DNA of 64,000 bases from Methylophilus sp. 14 (GTDB lineage: Bacteria > Pseudomonadota > Gammaproteobacteria > Burkholderiales > Methylophilaceae), in assembly GCF_015354345.1 (NCBI RefSeq), contig NZ_JADKYS010000001.1:930001-994000 (forward strand), in the 5' to 3' direction. Under the pieces are notes generated by a model. The model did no database searches and was not told the origin of the DNA. It saw only the letters and a program-made list of their open reading frames with translations. Each line of letters begins with the position of its first letter. Within the stretch, counting starts at the first letter, position 1. This document shows positions 17,941 through 26,812 of the stretch, piece after piece. The translations under genes and the position numbers were made by a program.

Positions 17941-19146
17941 TTAGCGCGTTGTTTGAGCGAGTTGCGGCATAACCCATTTACGGAACATGAGCGGGGTGAT
18001 CATGGTTGTGATCACGCCCATCAGTACGAGCACGGAGAACAGGTCCTGGCCAATAAAACCACGGTCATAAGCGATGCTGGCAATCACCAGCTCCATGACG
18101 CCACGGCCGTTGAGGATAAAGCCTATGCCCAGCGCATCACTTTTGGATAAGCCGATGAGGCGGCCACCCAGCCAGCCAGCGAGGATTTTTGTCACGATAG
18201 ACACGATGAGCACGACCGCGACAAACCAGAATGAATCGATGACTTGCATTTTGAATTCCAGGCCAAGGTAGGCAAAAAATACCGGTGCCAGAAACCCTCC
18301 TGTGATTGAGCTCAGGGTTAACTCGAGCTCTTTATAGCGGGCGGGCAGGAAGAACTTGCGGTCTATGAGCAAGGCCCCAAAAAAAGCGCCAATCACAAAG
18401 TGGAAGCCAAGCGCTGCACTGACCGAGCCAAATATCAGCACCAGCAGCAATAGCAGGCCAAATAATGCTTCATTGCCTATCAAGTCCACCAGTTTCTCTG
18501 ACCATTGATCTATGCTGATGCCTTTTTCAATGACTTTTTTAATCAGCAGGCTGACGCTGACAATGAGTACAATCAGCAGGATTAGCTTCCAGCTGGCATG
18601 GAAAATAGCGGCGCCTACTGCCTGGTAGGATTTTTGTTCTGGCAGGTTAAGAATCACGCCCAACACCAGTAGCGCGGCAATATCGTTAAAAATAGCGGTA
18701 GCGACTGAATAGCGCGCGATGTTGGAGTCCAGCAGTTTAAAGCTCTGCAAAATGCTGACGGTGACCGGCAGGGCAGTAATCGAGACACACAAGCCGAGGA
18801 AAATCGTGCGGCTGACATCGAGGCCAAAGCCTATGCCGACCAAAATGCCGCCGGTGAGCGGTAATAGAAATCCTAGCAGGGCAATGACCACGCCTTTGCC
18901 GCGCATGGAGTCGATCACTTCCTTGAAGTTCATCTCCAGGCCTGCCGAGAGCACGATCAGGAACACGGCGAACTCAGAGATGCCGGACAACGCCGGGGTT
19001 GGTGCGATCAGGTTGAGAATGCTGGGGCCCAGAATCACCCCGGCCAGCATTTCGCCAATAATCGCTGGCTGGTTAAAGCGGCTGAATACTTGTCCTAACA
19101 AGCGGGCGGTGACGATGAGGATAAGCAGGGTAGTCAATAAAGGCAT
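17941..19146 (-). CDS. CPA2-family cation/proton antiporter (Kef type)
   Basis: 401 residues with about 12 membrane helices and no RCK/TrkA-N domain. The N-terminus has FNQPAIIGEMLAGVILGPS and then LIVLSAGLEMNFKEV, typical of Kef/NapA-like exchangers. Likely exchanges Na+ or K+ for H+. Preceded by a 16-bp perfect palindrome (19221-19236) that may be an operator. Confidence 0.9.
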   Translation of the reverse strand: MPLLTTLLILIVTARLLGQVFSRFNQPAIIGEMLAGVILGPSILNLIAPTPALSGISEFAVFLIVLSAGLEMNFKEVIDSMRGKGVVIALLGFLLPLTGGILVGIGFGLDVSRTIFLGLCVSITALPVTVSILQSFKLLDSNIARYSVATAIFNDIAALLVLGVILNLPEQKSYQAVGAAIFHASWKLILLIVLIVSVSLLIKKVIEKGISIDQWSEKLVDLIGNEALFGLLLLLVLIFGSVSAALGFHFVIGAFFGALLIDRKFFLPARYKELELTLSSITGGFLAPVFFAYLGLEFKMQVIDSFWFVAVVLIVSIVTKILAGWLGGRLIGLSKSDALGIGFILNGRGVMELVIASIAYDRGFIGQDLFSVLVLMGVITTMITPLMFRKWVMPQLAQTTR

Positions 19147-19220
19147 GATTCTCTCTTTGTTTTGTTACCAGACAGCCGCCAGCGTTGGATGGTTCTGCAT
19201 GTGGGGACGCGCAATAAAAA

Positions 19221-19236
19221 TACATTCATGAATGTA
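19221..19236. promoter_or_regulatory. Putative TetR/AcrR-type operator
   Basis: Perfect palindrome TACATTCATGAATGTA, 75 bp upstream of the antiporter start codon within an AT-rich, promoter-like stretch. The TACATTCATGAATGTA pattern resembles operators of AcrR/TtgR-like TetR regulators. No such regulator is encoded nearby. Confidence 0.55.
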
Positions 19237-19346
19237 TAATTATTTAGAGTGTAAAGCATTTATGCAGGCAATGGCACGCCTCGCTTGTAAAAAAGAGCAG
19301 GTGATTGAACGCGTAGGAAGGTAAAACTGAGTGGTGCTGCCAGCGC

Positions 19347-20924
19347 TTAGTTGGCAAACACTTGTATCATTTCTTTGCGGTTTTTGCGCGTACGTTTGTT
19401 GGCGTACATGCGTTTGTCGGCAATGCGCATCAGCTCTTCGGTATTGCTGGCTTCATGGGCAAAGACCACGCCCATGCTGGCGCCAGCGCTGACAAACCCT
19501 TCTTTTTGCATTTGCAGATGTGTGTATTCAAGCTGATGCTGGCACCACTCTACATCATCCTCATGACAGACAATGGCAAATTCATCGCCACCCAGACGAT
19601 ATAACTGGCCGTGGATATCCAGTTTTTTGGATAGGATCTGGCTGAAGCTTTTTAATAAATGATCGCCAGCATCGTGGCCGAAATGGTCGTTCACATATTT
19701 AAGGTTATCCATGTCCAGAAACATCAAGCAACCATGTTCTGGAAACTGTAGCATTTGGTTTTCAAGCGCATGCCGGTTCGGCATCTCCGTGAGCCTGTCT
19801 GTCATGGCTAATGAGCGTGTGCTTTGCAGTTCTGCCAGCATGTGCTCTTTTTCTTTATGCAAGCGGTTAATCTGGAAGGCGACCAGTAGCGAGAGCATGA
19901 TGGCTTCCACCGCAACGGCGATCAGGCCGAGTTGTTCTATGGTCCAGGCGTTGGAGGTCAGGCGTTCTGCCGTGATGGATAATCCGCCCAGTACACCAAA
20001 GACGGTGATGGCAATCAGGTAGAGTTGGGCAATGCGGTGTTTTTTCAAGCTAAGCCTGATGCCGCAGATCAGGCCAAATGTCAGGAAAATGGCAACGCCA
20101 AATCTATCCATTTCCAGCATCCAGTTAGGGAAGATCATGGCTGTGACCAGTAGGGCCAGCAGTGCGATACGGGCTAGCAGGGACAGATGATAAAGCTTGG
20201 GGTGGTGCAACGGGTTGATGCCTAGCAAGTGGCAAACAAAGCTGACATAAGCCAGGTTGGAGAACAGGATAGGCAAGCTGGTGAGGTAGAACCAATGCCA
20301 TTCAAACAACTGCTTAAAGGCACCCAGCGCCGCACTTTGGAAAACCAGGTTGCCGAGGATAAACAGGGCGTACATACGCTCGGTCGCATGGCCGGGGGCG
20401 GCGCCTATCGCTGCATAATAGGAGAAGATGCCTAATAGCACACCGAGCAGCAACAGGCTGGTCGCGCTGGTGAAGTTGACCTGCTGCTGATAGCTGGCCA
20501 GTTCAGAGACAAACACTTCAGGTTGTGCCAGGTAATAAGGTGATTGCAGCCAGGTGATCAACCGGTAGGTACCAGGCGTCAGGTGAATAATACGGCCATG
20601 CCTGAGCATGAAAGGATCGCTTTCAGGACTGCTTAAACCGCCTTTGATAATGCTGGTCTGTTGATTACTGTCGGTGATTTCATGTTGGAAATGCGCGATA
20701 GTCGAGGTGTTTTTGAAGTCAATCACATACTGGTCTGCATGCGAAATCTTCAACACGCTTTGGCAGACGAATTTACCGCCTTGCAGCGGAATGCTGGCAA
20801 CAATCACCCCTTTGCTGTTCATGCAGGTCGTGCCGAGCAGGGTCGGCGCGGCTGCTGAGGCCTGCGGCATCAGGGAAACCCATAACGCAATCAGCATCCA
20901 GAATAAGAAACGTTGCAAGCCCAT
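19347..20924 (-). CDS. Membrane diguanylate cyclase with 7TM-DISM sensor
   Basis: About 525 residues from ATG 20924, chosen because a signal peptide (MGLQRFLFWMLIALWVSL...ASA) begins there. An earlier in-frame start at 20990 would put 22 residues before it. An extracytoplasmic domain (about 25-155, 7TMR-DISMED2-like) is followed by seven membrane helices, a short coiled coil and a GGDEF domain with intact LGGDEFAIV. Makes c-di-GMP in response to a periplasmic ligand, perhaps carbohydrate. Confidence 0.88.
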   Translation of the reverse strand: MGLQRFLFWMLIALWVSLMPQASAAAPTLLGTTCMNSKGVIVASIPLQGGKFVCQSVLKISHADQYVIDFKNTSTIAHFQHEITDSNQQTSIIKGGLSSPESDPFMLRHGRIIHLTPGTYRLITWLQSPYYLAQPEVFVSELASYQQQVNFTSATSLLLLGVLLGIFSYYAAIGAAPGHATERMYALFILGNLVFQSAALGAFKQLFEWHWFYLTSLPILFSNLAYVSFVCHLLGINPLHHPKLYHLSLLARIALLALLVTAMIFPNWMLEMDRFGVAIFLTFGLICGIRLSLKKHRIAQLYLIAITVFGVLGGLSITAERLTSNAWTIEQLGLIAVAVEAIMLSLLVAFQINRLHKEKEHMLAELQSTRSLAMTDRLTEMPNRHALENQMLQFPEHGCLMFLDMDNLKYVNDHFGHDAGDHLLKSFSQILSKKLDIHGQLYRLGGDEFAIVCHEDDVEWCQHQLEYTHLQMQKEGFVSAGASMGVVFAHEASNTEELMRIADKRMYANKRTRKNRKEMIQVFAN

Positions 20925-21044
20925 TGTCCAGTAAAGTATCAAATCTCGAGGCAGTGTACATGAAACATTCCGTAGGGCGGACGTGAGCAAGCATTAAATA
21001 AGGCAAAGAATTACTAACTAACGTGTGGCAAATGGCCAATAAAA

Positions 21045-21064
21045 AACCCGCATAAATGCGGGTT
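21045..21064 (-). terminator. Terminator of the small lipoprotein gene
   Basis: Hairpin AACCCGCAT-AA-ATGCGGGTT followed on the - strand by a T-rich run, 20 bp after the stop codon at 21084. Confidence 0.75.
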
Positions 21065-21083
21065 GCAGACAGGCTGAGAATGC

Positions 21084-21332
21084 TTATTTGTCTTCGACAG
21101 CGGCTTTCGCTGCGTCTGCCGTTTCTGCGGCTTGCTGCTCAGCGGCAGCCGCAGCTTCTTTTGCTGCCTGAACTGCATCTGCGGCGGCATCTTTGGCTTC
21201 GCTGGCCGCTGTGTCAGCATGTTCTTGTGCAGATTCAATGGCTTGTTCAATCTGTGGCTCTTTGTCACCGCAAGCCACCAACAGTGTGCTGCTCAAGGTA
21301 GCAATCAGTAATAAACGAATAAATGATGACAT
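21084..21332 (-). CDS. Small alanine-rich lipoprotein
   Basis: 82 residues. A signal peptide with lipobox LLVACG (Cys at about 21) is followed by a charged Ala/Glu/Lys helix with heptad character, probably a coiled coil in the periplasm. Composition resembles Lpp-like or stress-related small lipoproteins, but no named family is recognised. Own terminator downstream. Confidence 0.75.
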   Translation of the reverse strand: MSSFIRLLLIATLSSTLLVACGDKEPQIEQAIESAQEHADTAASEAKDAAADAVQAAKEAAAAAEQQAAETADAAKAAVEDK

Positions 21333-21382
21333 GGTCGTGTCCTTTTATAAGATGAGGGGTTGGCTATTGTGATGTGCGACGA

Positions 21383-21880
21383 TTAATCTGGGATACGCAA
21401 GACCTGGCCCGGATAGATTTTGTCCGGGTGGTTGAGCATAGGACGATTTGCCTCAAAGATTTTCATATAGCTATTGGCATTGCCATACATTTCTTTGGCG
21501 ACCTTAGACAAAGTATCCCCTTTCACCACCGTGTAAAACCTGGCTTCAGGGGCTGGGCTGGGGACGTGCAACTGGTCTTGCACCGCTTCTACACCTGCGA
21601 CATTGCCGCAGCAAAGCAGGATTTTTTCTTTATTTTCTTGCGTATCAATATTGCCTTGTACGATGACAGTGCCACTAGCGCCATCAAATTTCACATCATA
21701 GCCGGTGGTCGGTAAATTGTTTTTGGCAATATAGCTTTGAATGGCTTGGGCCGCGGCCGCGTTAGCCGCGTCAACGTTTACCGGGGTAGGCGCCTTGCTG
21801 GCTGTTTCCTGCGTAGCTTTGGCTTCTCCGGCGCCAAACAGTTTTTCACCTGCTTCTTTGATAAAAGAAAATAATCCCAT
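21383..21880 (-). CDS. BON-LysM protein, YgaU/Kbp family
   Basis: 165 residues from ATG 21880 (MGLFSFIKEAGEKLFG), the conserved beginning of YgaU/Kbp; an upstream ATG at 21946 would add 22 residues not seen in the family. A BON domain at about 55-110 is followed by a C-terminal LysM (YTVVKGDTLSKVAKEMYG...IYPGQVLRIP). The E. coli homologue binds K+ in the cytoplasm, which would fit the K+ genes elsewhere in this window. A CAGGAGC ribosome site precedes the start. Confidence 0.9.
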   Translation of the reverse strand: MGLFSFIKEAGEKLFGAGEAKATQETASKAPTPVNVDAANAAAAQAIQSYIAKNNLPTTGYDVKFDGASGTVIVQGNIDTQENKEKILLCCGNVAGVEAVQDQLHVPSPAPEARFYTVVKGDTLSKVAKEMYGNANSYMKIFEANRPMLNHPDKIYPGQVLRIPD

Positions 21881-21973
21881 CACTTGCTCCTGACTTGTTA
21901 TTTTATGAAAAGAAATTTCATCATAGCAAATTGGCGCCGCGGTCACTACCCGTTGCGCTTAAAAATGTCGCTG

Positions 21974-22576
21974 CTAGGGCAAAGTTTGTAACTGGCTGGC
22001 AATCTGCTCACTCAGCAGGTCCAGGTCCTGGCCCAAGGCACGTACCAAGGCTGGATAACCGTTTTCAGCCAACGGTGTGCTGAACTTGAATGCCCGGCTG
22101 GGGCCTGGCACCTGATTGGCGCTGATAAGTTGCCATTGCCCGCTGAGGACGGCATAACCGCGCATTTGCCCGTGAAACTGCTCTATGGTCAGGTGCAGGG
22201 TGTTGGTGGCGGGCAAGCCAGGTTGCGGATCAACCACAAGGGTGTTTCCTAATCGGCTGGCGAGGCGTGCGCGCAGGCCGCGTCGTAACTCCTGCGACAG
22301 GTTGTCTACCCAAAGATGGTCACGTGCTGGCTGCATAGTGATATCGTCGGTCTGGATGATGATGCGGTCTGTATCCAGGTAATCTGCCAACTGGAGACGG
22401 CCAAGTGCGAGGGTGCGCGTCAGTGTGGGCGTTTGCGTGGTGGCAGCCTGCGGCGTTGTTACTTCCGGCAGGCTGTAACGTTCAGTTTTCACCGGCGGGT
22501 TGGATTTGAAACAGCCGCTCAAGCTGAGCCCCAGCAATACCGCCAGCCCAAATCGTAATTGTGTTTTTTTTGTCAT
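21974..22576 (-). CDS. pqiC: PqiC-type outer-membrane lipoprotein
   Basis: 200 residues. A signal peptide with lipobox LSLSGCFK is followed by an ABC-transport-auxiliary (DUF330) domain with LGRLQLADYLDTDRIIIQTD and the repeated HLWVDNLSQELRRGLRARL pattern. Last gene of pqiABC, 12 bp after pqiB. PqiC binds PqiB at the outer membrane in a lipid-transport tunnel. Confidence 0.92.
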   Translation of the reverse strand: MTKKTQLRFGLAVLLGLSLSGCFKSNPPVKTERYSLPEVTTPQAATTQTPTLTRTLALGRLQLADYLDTDRIIIQTDDITMQPARDHLWVDNLSQELRRGLRARLASRLGNTLVVDPQPGLPATNTLHLTIEQFHGQMRGYAVLSGQWQLISANQVPGPSRAFKFSTPLAENGYPALVRALGQDLDLLSEQIASQLQTLP

Positions 22577-22588
22577 CAGTCGCTTTCC

Positions 22589-24250
22589 TTACGGGGCTGC
22601 CGGTGCCATTGGCACAGGGTCGTTAGCTGGTTTGCGGTCAAACAGGATGGCATTAGGCTGCTCATTCAGGGTGCGTGCCAGCGGCTGGATATCACGCAAT
22701 GCTTTATCCAGGCGTTGCAGGGTGGTGGTCAGCTCCTGGTAGGCCGGGGATTCTGGCGACAAGCCTTTCAATGTCGTGCGCAGTTCCTGCATGGTCTGGT
22801 TGATATTGGCTGGCATCTGCTGCAAGTCCGGTTGGCTGAGCAGTTGATTCACTTGCTGGCTTAGGGCACGGATTTCCTGCATGGTTTTCTCAGACTGCTG
22901 CAGGTTTTTATCCAGGCCGGACAAGACTGGTTCGACTTTCAAACCATTAAGTTTATCCAGCAGGTCAGACAGCTTCTGTTCAATCTGGGCCAGGTTAGTC
23001 GAGGTGGTGGGCATCACTGGCAAGCCTTCAAAGCGCTCGCGCTTGTAAGCTTTAGGGCCGTGTCCATTCATATTGAGGTCAACAAATACCGAGCCCGTGA
23101 TCAGGTTGCCGGATTTAAGGGTGGCATGCAGGCCACGCTGCAACATCTGCGCGATGCGGGTTTTCCATTCTTCGAGGTCCGCCTTGTCATTATCGGCCAG
23201 GCGGCCAGGTTCCAGGTGGATTAACACCGGGATGGCGTAACGGAAGTCTTTTTTACGTTCTGGCGAGTTAAATTTCCACGGCACATTCATCACCGTGCCC
23301 ACGCGCAAGCCGCGAAACTCTACCGGCGCACCTTTGGATAGACCGCGTACGGTGTCATCTACCAGCAGCACATATTCCAGGTATTGGTCGTAGGTTTGCT
23401 GGCGTGCCGCCTCTTCATTGGCGAACAGTTCAAAGGTGGCCTCGGAGCGCACCGGTTGGCCCATCGGCCTGTCATCGACATGGCCGAAGCTGACGCCACC
23501 TGCGATGAGGGACTCCACGGTAGGAATATTGGCCTTAAAGCCTTCGGAGTCCAGTTTGACATCAATGCCCACGGTGGTCCAGAAGCGTGTGTTGTCGGTG
23601 ACGAGCACATCGTAAGGATGTTCGACAAAGAGTTCATGTTGCATCTGGCGTTGCTTGGGATCAAAGGTAGCACTGACCACGCGGCCTACGCGCAAGCCCT
23701 GGTAACTCACCGGATCACCCACGCGCAAAGAATTGCCGACTTTGCCGATCAGGTTGACGTGCACGCCTTTGGCACCATTGAGTGAAATTGGCGGTTGATC
23801 CAGTACGGTGAACTGGTCGGTTTCTTCCTGGCTTTTGCCCGGTTGCAATTGAATATAAGACCCGGAAATCACCGTATTCAGGCCGCTGATGCCTTCTAGC
23901 CCGATGCGTGGTTTGACCACCCACAATTGGGTGTCTTTGACCAGCATGGGTTGCGCTTTAGGCGTGATGCGCGCCAGTACTTCAATATGGGTGAGGTCTT
24001 CTGACAGCGTGACTTGTTCCACCAGGCCGATATCTACGCTATGCACCTTGATTTTGGTTTTGCCTGCTTCTATGCCCTCTGCGTTAGTGAGCGAGAGGGT
24101 GATTTGTTTGCCCGCCTTGGTGTAGTTATCGTAAATGAGCCACAAGCCGATGAGCAGGGCGACGATAGGGACGATCCAGATAGGCGACAGCCTGGCCTGT
24201 TTGCTGACTTTGGCCAGCAACTGGGTATTTTCTTGGTTACTTTCTGTCAT
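22589..24250 (-). CDS. pqiB: PqiB, MCE-domain intermembrane lipid transport protein
   Basis: About 553 residues from ATG 24250 (MTESNQENTQLL). One N-terminal membrane helix (about 20-40, SPIWIVPIVALLIGLWLIYD), three MCE/MlaD domains (about 45-135, 160-220 and 285-400) and a C-terminal coiled coil that forms the needle. The start overlaps pqiA by 14 bp, so translation is probably coupled. Bridges inner and outer membranes with PqiA and PqiC. Confidence 0.95.
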   Translation of the reverse strand: MTESNQENTQLLAKVSKQARLSPIWIVPIVALLIGLWLIYDNYTKAGKQITLSLTNAEGIEAGKTKIKVHSVDIGLVEQVTLSEDLTHIEVLARITPKAQPMLVKDTQLWVVKPRIGLEGISGLNTVISGSYIQLQPGKSQEETDQFTVLDQPPISLNGAKGVHVNLIGKVGNSLRVGDPVSYQGLRVGRVVSATFDPKQRQMQHELFVEHPYDVLVTDNTRFWTTVGIDVKLDSEGFKANIPTVESLIAGGVSFGHVDDRPMGQPVRSEATFELFANEEAARQQTYDQYLEYVLLVDDTVRGLSKGAPVEFRGLRVGTVMNVPWKFNSPERKKDFRYAIPVLIHLEPGRLADNDKADLEEWKTRIAQMLQRGLHATLKSGNLITGSVFVDLNMNGHGPKAYKRERFEGLPVMPTTSTNLAQIEQKLSDLLDKLNGLKVEPVLSGLDKNLQQSEKTMQEIRALSQQVNQLLSQPDLQQMPANINQTMQELRTTLKGLSPESPAYQELTTTLQRLDKALRDIQPLARTLNEQPNAILFDRKPANDPVPMAPAAP

Positions 24251-25517
24251 GCGTATTTCCTTGGATATCCCAGAGCAGGCGCGGGTCAAACGCCATGGCA
24301 GCTAGCATGGTGGTAATTACCACCGCGCAAAACGCCAGTGCTGCCGGGCCGGGCAACACTGACATCAGATTGCCAGATTGTATCAAGGCCACCATGATGG
24401 CGACGACAAATACATCGACCATGGACCAGCGGCCTATGAGTTCTGTCAGGCGGTAAAGCCTGGTTTTTTGCTGCGCACTCAGTGGGCCTGGGTGTTGTGC
24501 CAGGCAGGTGAGTAACACTAGTATCAGCATTTTAATAATCGGCACCAGTACGCTGGCAACAAAAATGACCACGGCAATCGGCTCTGAGCCATGTTGCCAT
24601 AGCTCCAGCATGCCGCCAATAATGGTGGACGAGTGTGTCTGTCCCAATGAGGTGGTGATCATCATTGGGTAAGCATTGGCGGGGATGTAGAGCACGGCCG
24701 CGGTGATTAATAATGCCCAGGTAAACTCCAGGCTGTTGGGTTTGCGCATATGCAGGGTGCTGCCACAGCGGCTACATGCATAAATCGTTGCTGTCGTAGA
24801 AGCAGGGAGAGTGTTGATCAGGCCGCAAGTGGTGCAACCCGTGGCATGTTGCTCAGCCGCATTCATCCCGCAATGAATGCTGGTATCTGGCGGCGGCTCA
24901 CCAGCCAGGCGATACCATAACCAGTCGATATCGACTGAGCGTGTGGTCATCAGCAACAGCAGCGCAAACACGCAATAGGCCCAGAACGAAGCGCCTAGCT
25001 GCACCTCGCCAATGTCGGTCAACTTCACCAGGCTGACCAGCGCGGCCACCATAAACACATCGGCCATCATCCACGGGTGCAGGCGCGAAAACAGGCGCGC
25101 AATGACATCGCTGTAAGCGCGCGGTACCCTGCGCAATACATTGGCCTGCATCAGCATCACGCCAATTAAATATAAGGCGGGCAAGATAAACGCAGTGCAA
25201 CTGACAATAAGTGCCACCAGCGGTTGATGCACATCGACCAGGGTGACGGCGGTCTGCGGCAGTTCAATCTGCGTATCCAGCCCATTGGTATCCATGCTGA
25301 TAAACGGAAATGCCACGGCGATCAGTAAGGTCAGTAATGCGCTCATGGCCAGCGCAATGCTACGCTGCACCGGATGCAAATGGCGCCTGGCCAACACATG
25401 CCCACAGCGTGGGCAACTGGCGTGCTCACCCGGGCGTAGCACGGGAATCGCACTCACCATGTCGCAGGCGCGACAGGCGCGTAATCGTCGCCATTTTGTC
25501 GTTTGCTGGGTCGTCAT
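24237..25517 (-). CDS. pqiA: PqiA inner-membrane protein
   Basis: About 426 residues from ATG 25517 (MTTQQTTKWRRLRAC); an in-frame ATG at 25562 would add 15 residues and is possible. Two PqiA domains, each with a zinc-ribbon-like pair (CRACDM...CPRCG and CTTCGL...CSRCG) and four membrane helices. First gene of pqiABC; supplies the inner-membrane part of the lipid pathway. Confidence 0.93.
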   Translation of the reverse strand: MTTQQTTKWRRLRACRACDMVSAIPVLRPGEHASCPRCGHVLARRHLHPVQRSIALAMSALLTLLIAVAFPFISMDTNGLDTQIELPQTAVTLVDVHQPLVALIVSCTAFILPALYLIGVMLMQANVLRRVPRAYSDVIARLFSRLHPWMMADVFMVAALVSLVKLTDIGEVQLGASFWAYCVFALLLLMTTRSVDIDWLWYRLAGEPPPDTSIHCGMNAAEQHATGCTTCGLINTLPASTTATIYACSRCGSTLHMRKPNSLEFTWALLITAAVLYIPANAYPMMITTSLGQTHSSTIIGGMLELWQHGSEPIAVVIFVASVLVPIIKMLILVLLTCLAQHPGPLSAQQKTRLYRLTELIGRWSMVDVFVVAIMVALIQSGNLMSVLPGPAALAFCAVVITTMLAAMAFDPRLLWDIQGNTHDRK

Positions 25518-25665
25518 GCTGATGGATAAAAGTGGATGGTTTAACTGGCTAGTCACTGTCATGGTAAACGGATTGGATTTGAACAGGCAAGAAAAATTGC
25601 AGCTGTTCTCTTGCTCATGGCTGACTGATCTTATTGTTAGGCCTCATTCTTTGGCCGTACGCCTG

Positions 25666-25800
25666 TCAGGCATGAAAGCCCGCCATATACATCAATGCCT
25701 TAATCAACAGGCTGGCCAGGGCCAAGGCGATGATGCTGACCAGCCAGATCCCGAAAAACCAGCCCAGGCGTTTAAGCGCATGTTTTTGAGCGTGCGTCAT
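25666..25800 (-). CDS. DUF2474 small membrane subunit of the bd oxidase
   Basis: 44 codons: MTHAQKHALKRLGWFFGIWL, then one hydrophobic helix and a short tail ending MYMAGFHA. The RLGWF...W pattern with one membrane helix fits DUF2474 proteins, which usually follow cydB and may play the CydX role. The ATG overlaps the cydB stop by 1 bp (TAATG), so it is translationally coupled. Confidence 0.85.
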   Translation of the reverse strand: MTHAQKHALKRLGWFFGIWLVSIIALALASLLIKALMYMAGFHA

Positions 25801-26801
25801 TAATGGTAAGCCTCGCCTTTATGCACTTTGCCACGAAACACATAATAGCCCCAGGCGGTGTAGGCCAGGATAATCGGGATAATGATCACGGCGCCAATAA
25901 GCGCAAATTGCTGGCTTTGTGGCGGTGCAGCGGCCGCATATATGCTCATTTGTGGCGGGATAATATTGGGCCAAATGCTAATGCCCAAGCCTGCATAACC
26001 GAGTAATACCAAGCCCAGCGTATACAAAAACGGACTGGTTTCTGCTTTGTTTTTAAGGGCGCGTTGCAGGTTGTAAAAGCAAACAATCACCAGTAGCGGC
26101 ACCGGTGACAGCCACAGCAGATTGGGCATCGTAAACCAGCGCTCAGCAATACGGCTATCCATCCATGGTGTCCATAGGCTAATCACTGCAATAATCAATA
26201 GCAATGCCACAGAAATGCGCTGTGACAAACGCATGCACACTGCTTGCAGCTCGCCTGTGGTTTTAAAAATCAGCCAGGTGCTGCCGAGCAGGGCATACGT
26301 GACCAACAAACCTAGCCCGGTAAAAATAGAGAACGGTGAGATCCAGTCCAGCGGCCCGCCAGCATAGGCCTGGTTCACCACGTGAATGCCTTGCAGATAG
26401 GCGCCCAGCGTCATGCCCTGAAAGAAAGTCGCTGAGATAGAGCCGCACAAAAAGGCTTTGTCCCAAAAGTGACGTTCCGCATCATGCGCCTTGAACCTGA
26501 ACTCAAAGGCAACACCGCGAAAAATCAAAGCCATCAACATAAACAACAACGGCAAGGAGAGGGCACTTAAAATCACCGAGTAAGCCAGCGGAAATGCTGC
26601 CAGCAAGCCTGCGCCGCCTAACACTAGCCAGGTTTCATTGCCGTCCCATACCGGGGCAACCGTGTTCATCATCAGGTCTCTGTCATCTTTGTCTTTAAAA
26701 AACGGGTACAAAATGCCGATGCCGAGGTCAAAGCCGTCCATGATGATGTACATCATGATGCCAAACAGGATAATGGTCGCCCACACCAGTGATAAGTCCA
26801 T
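25800..26801 (-). CDS. cydB: Cytochrome bd-type (cyanide-insensitive) oxidase subunit II
   Basis: 333 residues, 8-9 membrane helices, opening with TIILFGIMMYIIMDGFDLGI, typical of CydB/CioB. Includes NTVAPVWDGNETWLVLGGAG. Partner of CydA in quinol oxidation and O2 reduction. Lies 11 bp after cydA and overlaps the DUF2474 gene by 1 bp. Confidence 0.95.
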   Translation of the reverse strand: MDLSLVWATIILFGIMMYIIMDGFDLGIGILYPFFKDKDDRDLMMNTVAPVWDGNETWLVLGGAGLLAAFPLAYSVILSALSLPLLFMLMALIFRGVAFEFRFKAHDAERHFWDKAFLCGSISATFFQGMTLGAYLQGIHVVNQAYAGGPLDWISPFSIFTGLGLLVTYALLGSTWLIFKTTGELQAVCMRLSQRISVALLLIIAVISLWTPWMDSRIAERWFTMPNLLWLSPVPLLVIVCFYNLQRALKNKAETSPFLYTLGLVLLGYAGLGISIWPNIIPPQMSIYAAAAPPQSQQFALIGAVIIIPIILAYTAWGYYVFRGKVHKGEAYH

Positions 26802-26812
26802 TGCCTTGTCCT

